Notes: a model not told the origin generated them from the sequence alone. Positions 31,480-42,131 are shown, numbered from the stretch's first letter. The stretch is DNA of 64,000 nt from Symbiodinium natans (GCA_905221605.1 CAJNDS010002623.1:778284-842283); one strand, 5' to 3'. A program made the numbers and translations.

Positions 31480-31593
31480 CTTAGTTGTTGAGTTCATAAG
31501 CCCCAAAAAGTGTACAGTGTACACTTTCAGTTCTTTTGGGGGATTATGCGTAGTATCCCAAAAAGTGTAAAGTGTACTCACTCAGCTGCTAAG
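31480..31593. mobile_element. Family E element
   Basis: Ends CTTAGTTGTTGAGTTCATAA and TACTCACTCAGCTGCTAAG, with CACTTTCAGTTCTTTTGGGG inside. A (TA)n tract abuts the left end. Confidence 0.7.
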
Positions 31594-31809
31594 TCTGAGG
31601 ACAAAGCCCATGTTTTTGATGGGTGGGGTTCAGGGTTTTGGGGTTTTGGGGTTTAGGGCTTAGGACTTAAGGATTTAGGGCTTAGTCTAAGAGCAGGGTT
31701 ACATCAAGGCGGGTCTACAGACATGGTTTGGGGTTTCGGGATTCGGGTCTGGGGTTTCGGGTTCAGGGTGCTGTGTTACAGGGCTTAGGGTCTAGAGCTT
31801 AGGTCTGTG

Positions 31810-31908
31810 CTTGGAGGTTCATGGTACGAAAAACCCAATTGTAAAGGTACTTATCACCCAAATCTAAGCCCTTTAAGTGCCATGAATATGGTTAAAATTG
31901 GGTTATCT
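31810..31908. mobile_element. Family C element, rearranged copy
   Basis: Left end CTTGGAGGTTCATGGTACG is intact. AAGGTACTTATCACCC and AAGTGCCATGAATATG follow, so the right end has decayed. Confidence 0.55.
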
Positions 31909-32218
31909 GGTTTAGGGTTTAGGGTTTAAGGATTTCGGAAGTCTACATACGCAAGAACCTTGGACGTCTCAGCTTTCAGGCAACCCTCTTCGCGGGTTTA
32001 GGTTTACAGTTCGGTGGTTTAAGTTTTTGGGTTCAGGAGCTTTGCGAAATTCGCTCACCCTTAAACCCCAAACCCCTACACCCGAAAACTGCAAGCCCTC
32101 AACCTAAATCCCCAACCCTCTTGAAAAGAGCCTCCCAGAAACAGATCCTAAACCCTCAGCCCGAAAACTTGTACACCTTGACCATCTCGCCTAAAGCCCT
32201 AAAGCCTAAGCCTAAATC

Positions 32219-32345
32219 TCATAAAACCCTATAAACCCTATAAACCCTATCAACCCTATAAATCCTATAAACCCTACAAACACTATAAACGTGATAAACC
32301 CTATAACCCCTATAAACCCTCCCGATAAACCCCTTAAAACCTATA
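32219..32345 (-). repeat. CCCTATAAA-type nonamer array
   Basis: About 12 degenerate units of ACCCTATAA, another length variant of the telomere-type repeat. Confidence 0.75.
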
Positions 32346-32507
32346 AAGCCCACAAAGCCTATGAAACCTAAAAGCCCTAAGCCCAAAAAGCCCAAACAAA
32401 AGCCTAAACCAAAATCCCACAAACCCCATAACCCTAAAACGCCCTAAACCCTAAACCCTAAACCCTAAACCCTAAACCCTAAACCCTAAACCCCATAACC
32501 CTAAAAC

Positions 32508-32555
32508 GCCGACACAGCGAGGCGGTCACCCAGGCTTCGAAGGTGACCCTTTCTC
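32508..32555 (-). CDS. Candidate internal exon
   Basis: A good acceptor CTGAACTTCCCAG; the frame reads ERVTFEAWVTASLCR and the donor is GGC|GTTTTAGGG. The + strand reading (EAVTQASKVTLSPGK) is also open. Confidence 0.32.
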
Positions 32556-32589
32556 CTGGGAAGTTCAGGGGTTTGACTAGTGTAGGGCT

Positions 32590-32750
32590 GGGGTTTAGGG
32601 TTTAGGGTTTAGGGTTTAGGGTTTAGGGTTTAGGGTTTAGGGTTTAGGGCTTAGGGCTTAGGGTTTAGGGTTTAGGGTTTAGGGTTTAGGGCTTAGGGCT
32701 TAGGGCTTAGGGCTTAGGGCTTAGGGCTTAGGCTTTAGGGTTTAGGGTTT
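32590..32750 (+). repeat. TTTAGGG array with a GGGCTTA block
   Basis: TTTAGGG units followed by about nine CTTAGGG units in two blocks. Confidence 0.9.
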
Positions 32751-33065
32751 AACTAGTTTAGGGTTAGGGTTAAGGGGCTTAGGGTGAACAACGGTGAAGG
32801 TGGTTAAAGGGTTTAGGGCTTAGATGGGTTTAGGTCTAGGGTTTCGGGCTCAGGGTTTGGGAGTCCGGGTTCAGCATCTCATGTTCTGGCTTTCACTAGT
32901 CAGGCAATTCGTCTGGCGACGGATACTTACCCTTGCCCATCGGCTCCCCGTTTTTCAGCTTCTACAGAGCCATGCTGAAGATCCTGGAAACGGAAATTTC
33001 GGCCCACCGACCCCCCCCCCCCCCCCCAAAAAAAAAAAAAAAGAAGAGAAAAAACACGAAAAACG

Positions 33066-33180
33066 AGCCCGGAGCCCGGAGCCCGGAGCCCGGAGCCCGG
33101 AGCCCGGAGCCCGGAGCCCGGAGCCCTGAGCCCTGAGCCGCAAGCCCTGAGCCCTGAGCCCTGAGCCGCGAGCCCTAAAC
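33066..33180 (-). repeat. CCCGGAG heptamer block grading to CCCTGAG and CCCTAAA
   Basis: About eight perfect CCCGGAG units, then CCCTGAG with a few CCGCAAG/CCGCGAG units, then CCCTAAA. All share the 7-bp period, so the GC-rich heptamer looks like a derived telomere-type unit. A poly-C/poly-A tract sits just left (33010-33043). Confidence 0.85.
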
Positions 33181-33257
33181 CCTAAACCCAAAACCCTAAA
33201 CCCTAAACCCTGAACCCTGAACCCTAAACCCTAAACCCTAAACCCTAAACCCTAAAC

Positions 33258-33328
33258 CCCAATCCCAAAGCTCCTTCTCCACCGGCGACCCCGGCGACTT
33301 TGAGCTGCCATCGGAATCTTTGTCTTCC
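33258..33328 (-). CDS. Candidate internal exon
   Basis: Acceptor GCGTGTCCTCAG and donor TTGG|GTTTAGGG. The frame reads EDKDSDGSSKSPGSPVEKE and ends LWDW. Clear coding texture; unidentified and disordered-looking. Confidence 0.48.
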
Positions 33329-34396
33329 CTGAGGACACGCGGAATTTAGGGTTTAGGGTTTAGGGTTAAGGGTTAAGGGTTTAGGGTTTAGGGTTTAGGG
33401 TTTCGGGTTTCGGGTTTGGGGTTTAGGGGTTTGGGGTTCAGGGTTTAGGGCTTTAGGTTTGAATTTTCAGGGTTCGGGGTCTATAGTTTAAGTCCTTATA
33501 GGGTTTATTTAGGGTTAATTTCTTGGGGCTGTTCAGTGCTTAGGTTCTGGGCTTGGGGGGGTTTAGGGTTATGGTTTAGGGCTTAGGCTCCAAACCCTAA
33601 ACCCTAAACCCCAAACCCTAAACCCTGGGGTTGCCTTGTAGGCTCGCACTCTTGTGCTGTTCGGGCGCTCAGAGAGGGCTCTTGAGCTTAAGGGCTTAGG
33701 CATCTTGGCTTCTTGCTAGCCATGGAAGAGCGGAGTTACCCTCATATTAGGCGCGACTTTTTGGCGGTGGGGAGGCCGGGCCCGCAATGCCTTGCGTGCG
33801 ACCTTGGTGGGGAAAGGCCCGGCCCGGAGCAGGACGCCTGTTCTGGAAACCCTAAACCCTAAACCCTAATCCGTCCATAGACCGGCCCAGGAAGGTGGCT
33901 TCGGGTTCGCTTGCTGGAGGTTTTCCGGAGGTCAGCAGCCTGTGCTTTCACTCCTGAACGCTTCTGAGAGCTGCTTTGCTTGGCGTGCAAGCCGCGGCGT
34001 TGCCTCGACCGACACACACACACACACAGAGGGAGTGTTTGTTTCAGGTTAAACCAGCTTTGCAGCCACCACCCCGTTTACGCCAAATGGCAAAATTGCC
34101 CAGAGAAAAGAAGTCACCACAGCCGATGTTATGTCAGCCAGCCATCAACCCTGTGGCGCATGGCATCAACCCCTGTGGGTCACATTGCAAGACGGCCAGA
34201 GGGCCATGCTATGTCAGCACAACAACAGATCACATTCGGCCTGTCGAGGTGAAAGCCGGGTTTTAGGGTCTTAGGGCGTTAGGCTTTAAGGGCTTCGCGT
34301 TGAGGGATTGGGGTTCAGGACTTGCATGCAGCGCACACACCGCACTCTGACAACCCCAAGCCCTCGAGCCCTGAGTTCGGGTTTAGGGCTCAACAG

Positions 34397-34556
34397 ACAC
34401 GAGGTCGTGCTCAACGCCATCCGGGGCTCCAGACACAAGTGGCTGCTGCGTGATGCAGCTGTTGACAAAAAGCCCCGCCTGAGTGTGAGGCTTAGAGCAG
34501 TTGATGTGAAGATGAAAACGGATCTAAGGCTGTTGGATGCAGGGAAGATGTGGAGG
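34397..34556 (+). CDS. Weak + strand exon candidate
   Basis: An acceptor GGCTCAACAG is followed by an open frame starting HEVVLNAIRGSRHKWLLRD, with G/C-ending codons. The right end is arbitrary, because no good donor was found before the G-rich sequence near 34550. Confidence 0.25.
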
Positions 34557-35655
34557 GAGGGGGAGGGGGAAGGGGGGGTTCCCAAAGTAGTGGTCCCCCA
34601 AATATACCCACGAATATAGGAATCGCCCAGAAAGGGCACCCATATGTCCGGAACCCGCACATAAGCAGCGAGACCTCGGCTCTCTGGAACGCAGGGGGGG
34701 GGGGGGGGGATTCCCAACACAGGGTTACCCTTGGCTAGTATTTCTGAGTAATTATTGCAGAGTGATACGACAGTCTACTACTACACTTGCAGCTAAACCA
34801 TCCTAGCCCAAGCCATGCACCCTAAACTGGTGCCATAAGGATGCAAAAATGAAGAATCCCTTCTTCATTTTGCATCACTGAGCCCTCAAACATCGGAATT
34901 GTGAGATCCCTGAATCCTGGATGCCGCTTCTTTTAGATTATGGCTGAAGGCTTCCGAGCCTGAAATCCTGAACCCTAAACCCTAAAACCCTAAGCCCTAA
35001 ACCCTAAACCCTAAACCCTGAACCCTAAACGAGGCAAGGCTCTGTGTGGCTCCCGAAAACCCACTCATTCCCTTATAATGAGTTCCCCAATAAGGTACCC
35101 CTAAACCCTAAACAGAGTCTCTAAAAAGAATCCTTCAGGACTCTCTCTCATCAGCTTGGGAAAAATGATTGCCAGACCTTCAACCCTGAATCCCAAGCCC
35201 TACAGCAAACTCCAAAAAGTTGGAAATCCCAGCTCGAATTATCCTTAAACCATGTTCCAACTTTCCGGAGTTTACTGACTGCTAAGCCCTAAACCCCAAA
35301 CCCTAAACCCCAAACCCCAAGTTAAACTCCAAACCCCAAATCCTCATCGCCCAGGGCCCCTTGCAACCATCTTGGGATCGCCTTTGCCAAGGCCCTGGCA
35401 GCTGCAGCGTTAAGGGAATGGGGCTTTCTCAGAGTTTAGGGTTTAGGGTTTAGGCTTTAGGGTTTGGGGTGTAGGGCTTAGTGTTTAGGGTTAGGGCGTA
35501 CGGTTTAGTGTGCTAAGGGAACGGGGGTTGGGGGTTAGGCTTAGGGCCCTACCCCCTAAAGCCAGGAAAAACCCGAAAAGAGTCAAAATCCTTCTAAAAG
35601 GCCCTAAAAACCCCCCAAAAAGCCTTAAAAACACCCTAAACGAAACCCAATCCAT

Positions 35656-35807
35656 CTTAAGGTAGCTACATGGTCCCTTAACATGTGCCCTTCAATGGGG
35701 GACCCGTATATACGCCGTTTATACCCCATAAAACTCAAGGGCCCGTGCTTCAGAGTGTTGTAAATAGGCAAGGGACCATGGTAAGGGACCATGCAACTAC
35801 GCTTAGA
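35656..35807. mobile_element. Family D element
   Basis: Ends CTTAAGGTAGCTACATGGTC and GACCATGCAACTACGCTTAG. ATACCCCATAAAACTCAAGG inside is shared with 17397-17518. Confidence 0.65.
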
Positions 35808-35819
35808 CCTCGGTCCCTG

Positions 35820-36010
35820 GGGGTTGGGTTGTTTGGGGGGTGTTTGGGGGGAGGGGGGGTTTGCGGCAGTTTCGAGGAGGTTTGGGGGGTTTGGGGGGTT
35901 TGGGGGGGTTTGGGGGGTTTGGGGAGTTTGTTGTTTTGCTTTGGGGGTTTGGGGGGGGGGGGGGGCTTTGGGGGCCTTTGGGGGGGGTTTAAGGGTTTGG
36001 TTGTTTGGGG
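35820..36010 (+). repeat. G-rich TTTGGGGGG-type tract
   Basis: Irregular GGGGGGTTT units. Open frames here (Gly/Leu/Trp-rich on +, Pro-rich on -) are repeat artefacts. Confidence 0.8.
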
Positions 36011-36925
36011 GTCAGGGGTTGTGTTTAGGGTAGAGCCTGAACCCCAAACCCCAGACCCTCCAAGCAAAAGGCTCCTCTAGAACAGGTGCCTCCTCGGCGA
36101 AGGAGAAAGACCGAGACTTTTGGTAGCCCCTCAGCAGAACGTGCTTCTTTTTGATCCAGGGTTTAGGCCTTGGGGTTTATGGGGTTTAGGGCTTGCAGCG
36201 CTTTAGGATTTCTCGGGCGCTAAGTTTATAGGGTTTAGGGATTCGAGCGCTTTGAGGAATTTAGACTGTAGAGCTCACATGGTACATGGTCCACTACAAA
36301 CCCCCCTTCCAAACGCCGAAAGTGAGACTACTCCAAGGGCTCAGGGCGCAAAGGTTAACGGTTTAGGGTGTAGGGTTTAGGGTCTAGGGTCTAGGGTTTA
36401 GGGTTTAGGGTTTAGGGTTTTTAGGTTTTTTTAGGGTTTATCAGGCAGTGAAGGACCATGAGTTTGCCACATCCACGCTGCTGCATGCCGTTGAAGCCTA
36501 GACCCCCAAGCTTGAACCCACTGGCCCATTTGCCATGAAGCACTAAACGCTTAAACTCTGAAACCCTTAAGCCCTTAAGCCCTTAAACCCTAAAACCCTT
36601 AAACCCTAAAACCCTTAAGCCCTTAAGCCCTTAAACCCTTAAGCCCTTAAACCTTTAAACCCTTAAACCCTAAACCCTTAAATCCTTAAATCCTTAAACC
36701 CATAACCCTGAAGTGAAAAAAAACAACGAGGCGCAAAGTCGTTGTACTACTCGGGCTTATGGCGATCGATGCTGGCTGACAAGTCCTCAGGTTGCTCCTG
36801 CTTGTCGGCTGTTTAGGGGTTAGGGTTTGGGGTTTGGGGTTTGGGGTTTAGGGTTTAGGGTTTAGGGTTTAGGGCTTGGGGTTTAGGGTTTAGGGTTTGA
36901 ACCCTCGTTACTGCAGCAGGCCAGC

Positions 36926-37018
36926 CTATTCCACAATCCACACTTTGACCCGCCACGGCCCCCGCGGTCGATTGGGGCTGTCCATTCGAAACCGGTCGTC
37001 CATCTCCAACGATACCCC
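36926..37018 (-). CDS. Candidate terminal exon or exon with internal donor
   Basis: Acceptor CTGTTCGCGAG. The frame reads GVSLEMDDRFRMDSPNRPR and ends GPWRVKVWIVE before a TAG. If the stop is used this is a last exon; otherwise a donor such as CGG|GTCAAA would end it earlier. Strong coding texture; unidentified. Confidence 0.45.
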   Translation of the reverse strand, partial: GVSLEMDDRFRMDSPNRPRGPWRVKVWIVE

Positions 37019-37537
37019 CTCGCGAACAGGGTTTAGGGCTTATATTAGGGTTTAGGGTTTAGGGTTTATGGTTTAGGGTTTAGGGTTTAGGGCTTAGAGC
37101 TTGTGGTTCGTGGTTTGCTGTTTGGGGTTTAGGGCTCGTGAAGGGACTTAGAATGGCTGCTTAAGGGGGGGGGGGGGGGGGGGGGCAGTTTGGGAATTCG
37201 GGACTTTTTGTTTGTATTCCAGGGGCTATAAGCTAAATCTGATCGTGCAGAAGCGACGCCTTCGAACTTAATCACTCTGCACCGCCGAAGAGGCAAAAAA
37301 TCGACACAGATGCAAACCTTTCGGCCGGACATTGCGCTTGGTCACGATTTCCGGCGAACATGCCAACAGCCGGCACTTCCGAGCCGAAACAAAATCTTGC
37401 GAACCTTAACCCCAAACTCGAAAGCCTAAACCCTAAACCCTAAACCCCAAGCCCTAAACCCTACACCCTAAACCCTAAACCCTAAACCCTAAACCCTCTG
37501 AGCCCTAAACCCCTGTTTCACAACCCCCAATCAACAC

Positions 37538-37596
37538 CTCCGCACGCGTCCGTGCCTCGCCCTGGGCCTTGCGCCTTGGAAGAAGATTGGAGCCCA
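37538..37596 (-). CDS. Candidate internal exon
   Basis: Acceptor CCCTGTCAG directly after a CCCTAAA unit; donor CGGAG|GTGTTG. The frame reads GLQSSSKAQGPGRGTDACG. Confidence 0.4.
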
Positions 37597-37619
37597 CTGA
37601 CAGGGTTTAGGGTTTAGGG

Positions 37620-37810
37620 TTTAGGGTTTGGGGTTTGGGGTTTAGGGCTTAGGGTTTAGGGTTTAGGGTTTAGGTTTAGGGTTTAGGTTTTAGGGTTTAG
37701 GGTTTAGGGTTTAGGGTTTAGGGTTTAGGGTTTAGGGTTTAGGGTTTAGGGTTTAGGGTTTAGGGTTTAGGGTTTAGGGTTTAGGGTTTAGGGTTTAGGG
37801 TTTAGGGTAA
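37620..37810 (+). repeat. TTTAGGG telomere-type array
   Basis: About 25 heptamers; the left fifth is mixed with TTTGGGG. Confidence 0.95.
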
Positions 37811-38141
37811 AGAGTCTAATATAGGCGCCTGAATAGTTAGAATAGGGTTTTGGGGCTTATTATTGTATGACTAGAAAGGAACCTTAAGGAAATACTAGCA
37901 GTAATTCTTCCGACCCCTATAGTAGCCTTTTAGGGTCTTAGGGCCTCAGGGTTTTGAGGTCTTCGGGTCTTAGGGTCTTAGGGTCTTGGGGTCTTCCGGT
38001 TGTGGTGTTAGGGTGGTGTTGGGTTTTGGGTTTGGGGTCTGAGGGAAGAAGCAGGATGGTGCCCTAGACCCTGAAAGCTTAAACACGCTCCGTTTGGAAG
38101 GTTTAGGGGTGAGGGCTTCGGATTTCGGGCTGCAAGGTCTG

Positions 38142-38280
38142 CTTGGGGGTTCATGGTACTTAATAGCCCAATCATAACTGTACTTATAACCCAAGTATAA
38201 CCATATTAGGGCACTTAAAGGGCTTATACGTGGGATATAAGTACATTTAAAAATGGGATAATAAGTACCATGAGCCTCCA
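38142..38280. mobile_element. Family C element, longest intact copy
   Basis: Inverted ends CTTGGGGGTTCATGGTACTT and AAGTACCATGAGCCTCCA. The interior has AACTGTACTTATAACCCAAG and its inverted partner GGGATATAAGTACATTT. It is intact across the point where an array sits at 17973-18071. Confidence 0.75.
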
Positions 38281-38574
38281 TGTGGAGCATCGTTAAAGGG
38301 GGACGGACTCTCCATACAGGGCTGGACTGGGCAACGTAACACCCCGGAGACGAAGCCTTAACACCCCTGAAGCCTAAAGCCTAAACCCTTACATAAGCCC
38401 CAAACTGTATGACCTGGAGTCTTGCGCTCAATATCTGGAAGAAGCGTTGAGGTACTGAAGCAAAGCACTCGACCCTGAAACCCTACATCCAAAACCCTGA
38501 ACCTCAAACCCTGACCAAGCCCTGAACCCAAAACCCTGAACCACCCTCAAGCCAAGCCCCAACGCGCGCCTGAA

Positions 38575-38735
38575 CCCTAAACCCTGAACTCTAAACCCTA
38601 AACCCTAAACCCTAAACCCTAAGCCCTAAGCCCTAAACCCTAAACCCTAAACCCCGAACCCTAAACCCTAAACCCTAAACCCTGAACCCTAAACCCTAAA
38701 CCCTAAACCCTAAACCCCTACCCCTAAACCCTAAA
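38575..38735 (-). repeat. CCCTAAA telomere-type array
   Basis: About 22 heptamers with CCCTAAG, CCCTGAA and CCCCGAA singletons. Confidence 0.92.
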
Positions 38736-38736
38736 C

Positions 38737-38815
38737 CCCAAGAAAGAAAGGGCCCGGCTGCTTCTCTTCCTCCTCTGAGGTGTAATCGGAGCGGAAGCCA
38801 TTGGAGTCCAGCGAC
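38737..38815 (-). CDS. Candidate internal exon
   Basis: Acceptor AAAAGCCGAG; donor GGG|GTTTAGGG. The frame reads SLDSNGFRSDYTSEEEEKQ and ends PGPFFLG. Good coding texture; acidic and probably disordered; unidentified. Confidence 0.48.
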
Positions 38816-38929
38816 CTCGGCTTTTGGGCAGTAGTTTAGGGTTTAGGGTTTAGGGTTTAGGGTTTGCGGTTTCGGGATTAGGATTTAGGGTTTAGGGTCT
38901 AGGGCTTAGGGTTTAGGGTTTGGGTTTTG

Positions 38930-39090
38930 GGGTTTTAGGGTTTTAGGGTTTTAGGGTTTTAGGGTTTTAGGGTTTTAGGGTTTTAGGGTTTTAGGGTTTT
39001 AGGGTTTTAGGGTTTTAGGGTTTTAGGGTTTTAGGGTTTTAGGGTTTTAGGGTTTTAGGGTTTAGGGTTTAGGGTTTAGGGTTTAGGTTT
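38930..39090 (+). repeat. TTTTAGGG octamer array
   Basis: About 16 consecutive TTTTAGGG octamers, the unit known as the Chlamydomonas telomere repeat, followed by TTTAGGG. The switch is abrupt. Confidence 0.92.
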
Positions 39091-39499
39091 TGGGGGTCTC
39101 ATTATTTTATCTTTTTATTTTTATTTTTTTTGGGGGGGAAGGGGGGGCAGGCTCATTGTAGCAATGCCAAGCCGTTTGGGAAAAGATCTCAGAACCGTCA
39201 AAGATCCAAGAAGCCAAGATGGAGGACACTAGCACGGCGATTCGCCCTAAAACGTAAACCCTAAACCCTAAACCCTAAACCCTAAACCCTTAACCCTTAA
39301 AGCCTTAACCCTAAACCCTAACCCTAAACCCTAAACCACAGACTGCAACACGCAAGCCAGGTGTGAACTTGGATTGGGTTTACCTGAATTGTGTGACTTC
39401 CGTGAGCAGTAACCATCACCATCCTCATCCTCTGCATTCTCAAGAACATCTTCAACCCAGAACCGAAGATCTCCCAACAACCCCTAAACGCTAAACCCT

Positions 39500-39603
39500 G
39501 AACCCTGAACTCTAAACCCTAAACCCTAAACCCTAAACCCTAAACCCTAAACCCTAAACCCTAAACCCTAAACCCTAAACCCTAAACCCTAAACCCTAAA
39601 CCC
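39500..39603 (-). repeat. CCCTAAA telomere-type array
   Basis: About 14 heptamers. Confidence 0.95.
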
Positions 39604-39628
39604 AAACCACAAAAAAAACATGTGAAAC

Positions 39629-39680
39629 TTCCCATGCTCCCCATGGCCTCTGCTTGTGGATGCCCTTTGGCCTTCCAAGC
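39629..39680 (-). CDS. Candidate internal exon
   Basis: One of the best acceptors in the window: a pyrimidine-rich TGTCTGCTGCCTATGCCAG. The frame reads AWKAKGHPQAEAMGSMG. The donor is uncertain (GGAA|GTTTCA, or further on). Confidence 0.42.
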
Positions 39681-39700
39681 CTGGCATAGGCAGCAGACAC

Positions 39701-39880
39701 AGGTTTAGGGTTTAGGGTTTAGGGTTTAGGGTTTAGGGTTTAGGGTTTAGGGTTTAGGGTTTAGGGTTTAGGGTTTAGGGTTTAGGGTTTAGGGTTTAGG
39801 GTTTAGGGTTTAGGGTTTAGGGTTTAGGGTTTAGGGTTTAGGGTTTAGGGTTTAGGGTTTAGGGTTTAGGGTTTAGGGTT
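39701..39880 (+). repeat. TTTAGGG telomere-type array
   Basis: About 25 perfect heptamers. Confidence 0.95.
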
Positions 39881-40127
39881 CTAGGGTCTGGGGGGGGGTT
39901 GGGGGGGTGTTGGGGGGGTGTTGGGGGGTGTTGGGGGGGTGTTGGGGGTTGTTGGGGTTTTGTTTCTTGCTGTTGCTCAACACTTTGGGATACACCGCTG
40001 CTGGAAACCACAAATACTCTTGTGGTCCCTTCTCAACAGAACCTACAAAAAAAGTAAAGACTATATCAAAACCCTCTACAGGCCTTGGGCTTCGAAGTGC
40101 GCTTGGGGCCTAGGTGTTTAGGGGTTA

Positions 40128-40252
40128 CAGGGTTTAGGGTTTAGGGTTTAGGGTTTAGGGTTTAGGGTTTAGGGTTTAGGGTTTAGGGTTTAGGGTTTAG
40201 GGTTTAGGGTTTAGGGTTTAGGGTTTAGGGTTTAGGGTTTAGGGTTTAGGGT
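40128..40252 (+). repeat. TTTAGGG telomere-type array
   Basis: About 17 perfect heptamers. Confidence 0.95.
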
Positions 40253-40284
40253 TGGGGTTTGGGGCTTCGGGTTTCAGATTGAGC

Positions 40285-40352
40285 TCTGCTTAGGCAGCCA
40301 GGACGCACTGCCGAGTTCTCCGCCCCTCCAGACGTGCTCGAGTCCGCGCGGT
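40285..40352 (-). CDS. Candidate internal exon
   Basis: A pyrimidine-rich acceptor CCTTGCCCGCTGCCAG. The frame reads PRGLEHVWRGGELGSASWL and then PKQ. A GC donor (AGA|GCTCAA) is possible; reading on meets TGA within 12 nt. Confidence 0.38.
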
Positions 40353-40751
40353 CTGGCAGCGGGCAAGGGCTAAGGCGGGACGAGACTCGAAGACCTTAAA
40401 CCCCAAACCCGCGTTTAGGGTTTTAGGGTTAACGGTTTAGGGTTTAGGTTGTAGGGTTTAGGGTTACCTAACCCTAAACCACTAAAGCCCCAAAGCCCCA
40501 AAGTCCTAAAGCCCTAAAGCCCTAAAGCCCTCAAGCCCTAGAGCCCTAAAGCCCTAAAGCCCTAAAGCTTTAGGGTTTAGGGTTTCAGGTCTGGGAAACC
40601 CGCAATCCCAAACCCCGACCCGAAGCCCAAAATTGGAAGAGCCGACTGCCAAATCATTGGAAGCCTCAGGGCTTAGGGTTTAGGGTTTGGGGTTTAGGGC
40701 TTAGGGCTTAGGGTTTAGGGTTTAGGGTTTAGGGTTTAGGGTTTGTGCCAG

Positions 40752-40836
40752 TGGTTCTTAGTAGGGAATGCTGGAATGAGGTACCATATAGGGGGATGTA
40801 GGGTACCTCATCCCCTCATTCCCTACGAAGAACCAG
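40752..40836. mobile_element. Family B element that could act as a complete intron
   Basis: Inverted ends GGTTCTTAGTAGGGAATG and its partner ending CCCTACGAAGAACCAG. On the minus strand it begins CTG|GTTCTT and ends CTACTAAG|AACC, so it carries a GT and an AG at its tips. Left of it on the minus strand lies the open stretch ESDYKKHNNNLL after acceptor CCTTTGCAG. Confidence 0.7.
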
Positions 40837-41092
40837 CAAGTTGTTGTTGTGCTTCTTATAGTCGGACTCCTACTGCAAAGGATCGACTGAAGGGACCTCG
40901 ATACAGAGAAAGCCTGCCTTGGTAAAGCCTAAACCCTAAAGCCCTAAAGCCCCAAAACCTGAAGCCCCAAACAATAAACCCCAAACCGACATGTTGACGT
41001 GCCCTTGGGCTTGTCAGGGCTTGAAGGGTGTTGGAGGTTGCTTGGGGTCATTTTGGGGTGGTTTAGAGTTTTCTCGGGTTGCTTACACACCC

Positions 41093-41260
41093 TAACCCTA
41101 AACCCTAAACCCTAAACCCTAAACCCTAAACCCTAAACCCTAAACCCTAAACCCTAAACCCTAAACCCTAAACCCTAAACCCTAAACCCTAAACCCTAAA
41201 CCCTAAACCCTAAACCCTAAACCCCAACCCCTAACCCCTAAACCCTAAACCCTAAACCCT
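41093..41260 (-). repeat. CCCTAAA telomere-type array
   Basis: About 23 heptamers, with CCCCAAC and CCCCTAA variants near the right end. Confidence 0.95.
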
Positions 41261-41265
41261 AAAGC

Positions 41266-41360
41266 TAAGCTTCGAAGGTCCAGCACGCTCCATTCTCAGG
41301 CCTCGATCCGCCGGGGAGATGGGCGAGTTCTCCATGGTCCCCGAATTTGAAAAGGAGGAC
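41266..41360 (-). CDS. Candidate internal exon with GC donor
   Basis: Acceptor CCCGCGCAG; the frame reads SSFSNSGTMENSPISPADR and continues GLRMERAGPSKL. The donor is CTTA|GCTTTAGGG. A second frame (VLLFKFGDHGELAHL) is also open. Confidence 0.42.
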
Positions 41361-41370
41361 CTGCGCGGGT

Positions 41371-41495
41371 TCAGGGTTTAGGGCTTAGGGCTTAGGGCTT
41401 AGGGCTTAGGGCTTAGGGCTTAGGGCTTAGGGCTTAGGGCTTAGGGCACAGGGCTTAGGGCACAGGGCTTAGGGCTTAGGGCTTAGGGCTTAGGG
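41371..41495 (+). repeat. GGGCTTA heptamer array
   Basis: About 16 CTTAGGG units of one kind, with two GGGCACA replacements 14 bp apart. Confidence 0.92.
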
Positions 41496-41954
41496 TAGCG
41501 TGGATTGAAACTCGGGTTCGGGAAACTTGTGTTGATGGTTCAGCAGTTTAGGGTGCAGATTTGAGAGATCAAGCTCGATTATAAAGAGTTAGAACCTGGG
41601 GACATGACATGTCTAAGATACTCGAGCCCGTTTGTGAGATGCTTGTTTCACCCTACTGTTCGTACTAAGTTACACAGGCTCGCGGTGTAGGTCCCGACCC
41701 CTTGACCTTTCAACCGTAAACCCCAAACCGAAGCCAACATTCCGAAAAGAGAGGCTTCATTCGAACTGGACACCAAATTAGACATCCCTGCCCATGCGGT
41801 TGATGAGGGCTTAGGGAAGCAGCCTGCTTTAAAAGGGTATTACGGTTGGGTTACTGAAGGCGCTTGGAGCCATGGACAATCAGCTTACCCAAGGTCCGTC
41901 AAAGTAAGTTCCCACCCCACCCCCGCCAACCTAGGAAGTGCCCCCCTAAACCCT

Positions 41955-42062
41955 AGGGTTTAGGGTTTAGGGTTTAGGGTTTAGGGTTTAGGGTTTAGGG
42001 TTTAGGGTTTAGGGTTTAGGGTTTAGGGTTTAGGGTTTAGGGTTTAGGGTTTAGGGTTTAGG
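41955..42062 (+). repeat. TTTAGGG telomere-type array
   Basis: About 15 heptamers. It joins a short CCCTAAACCCTAGGG palindrome at its left end. Confidence 0.95.
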
Positions 42063-42067
42063 TAGAC

Positions 42068-42131
42068 CCGGGACCCCTTCGTAGGCGTAAGAGGAGAACC
42101 CGAGCCGAACAAAAAGATGAACATGGCGCCA
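42068..42131 (-). CDS. Candidate internal exon
   Basis: Acceptor CGGATCCCCAG; donor CCCGG|GTCTAC. The frame reads WRHVHLFVRLGFSSYAYEG and then VP. Another frame (AMFIFLFGSGSPLTPT) is open. Here the flanking array on the donor side reads CCCTAAA in sense, opposite to the usual order. Confidence 0.35.

Noticed and set aside
33976-34266. Two overlapping open frames of 90-96 codons on +
   Set aside because: Both frames are equally open and carry a CACACA microsatellite; neither resembles a protein family or is preferred by codon texture.
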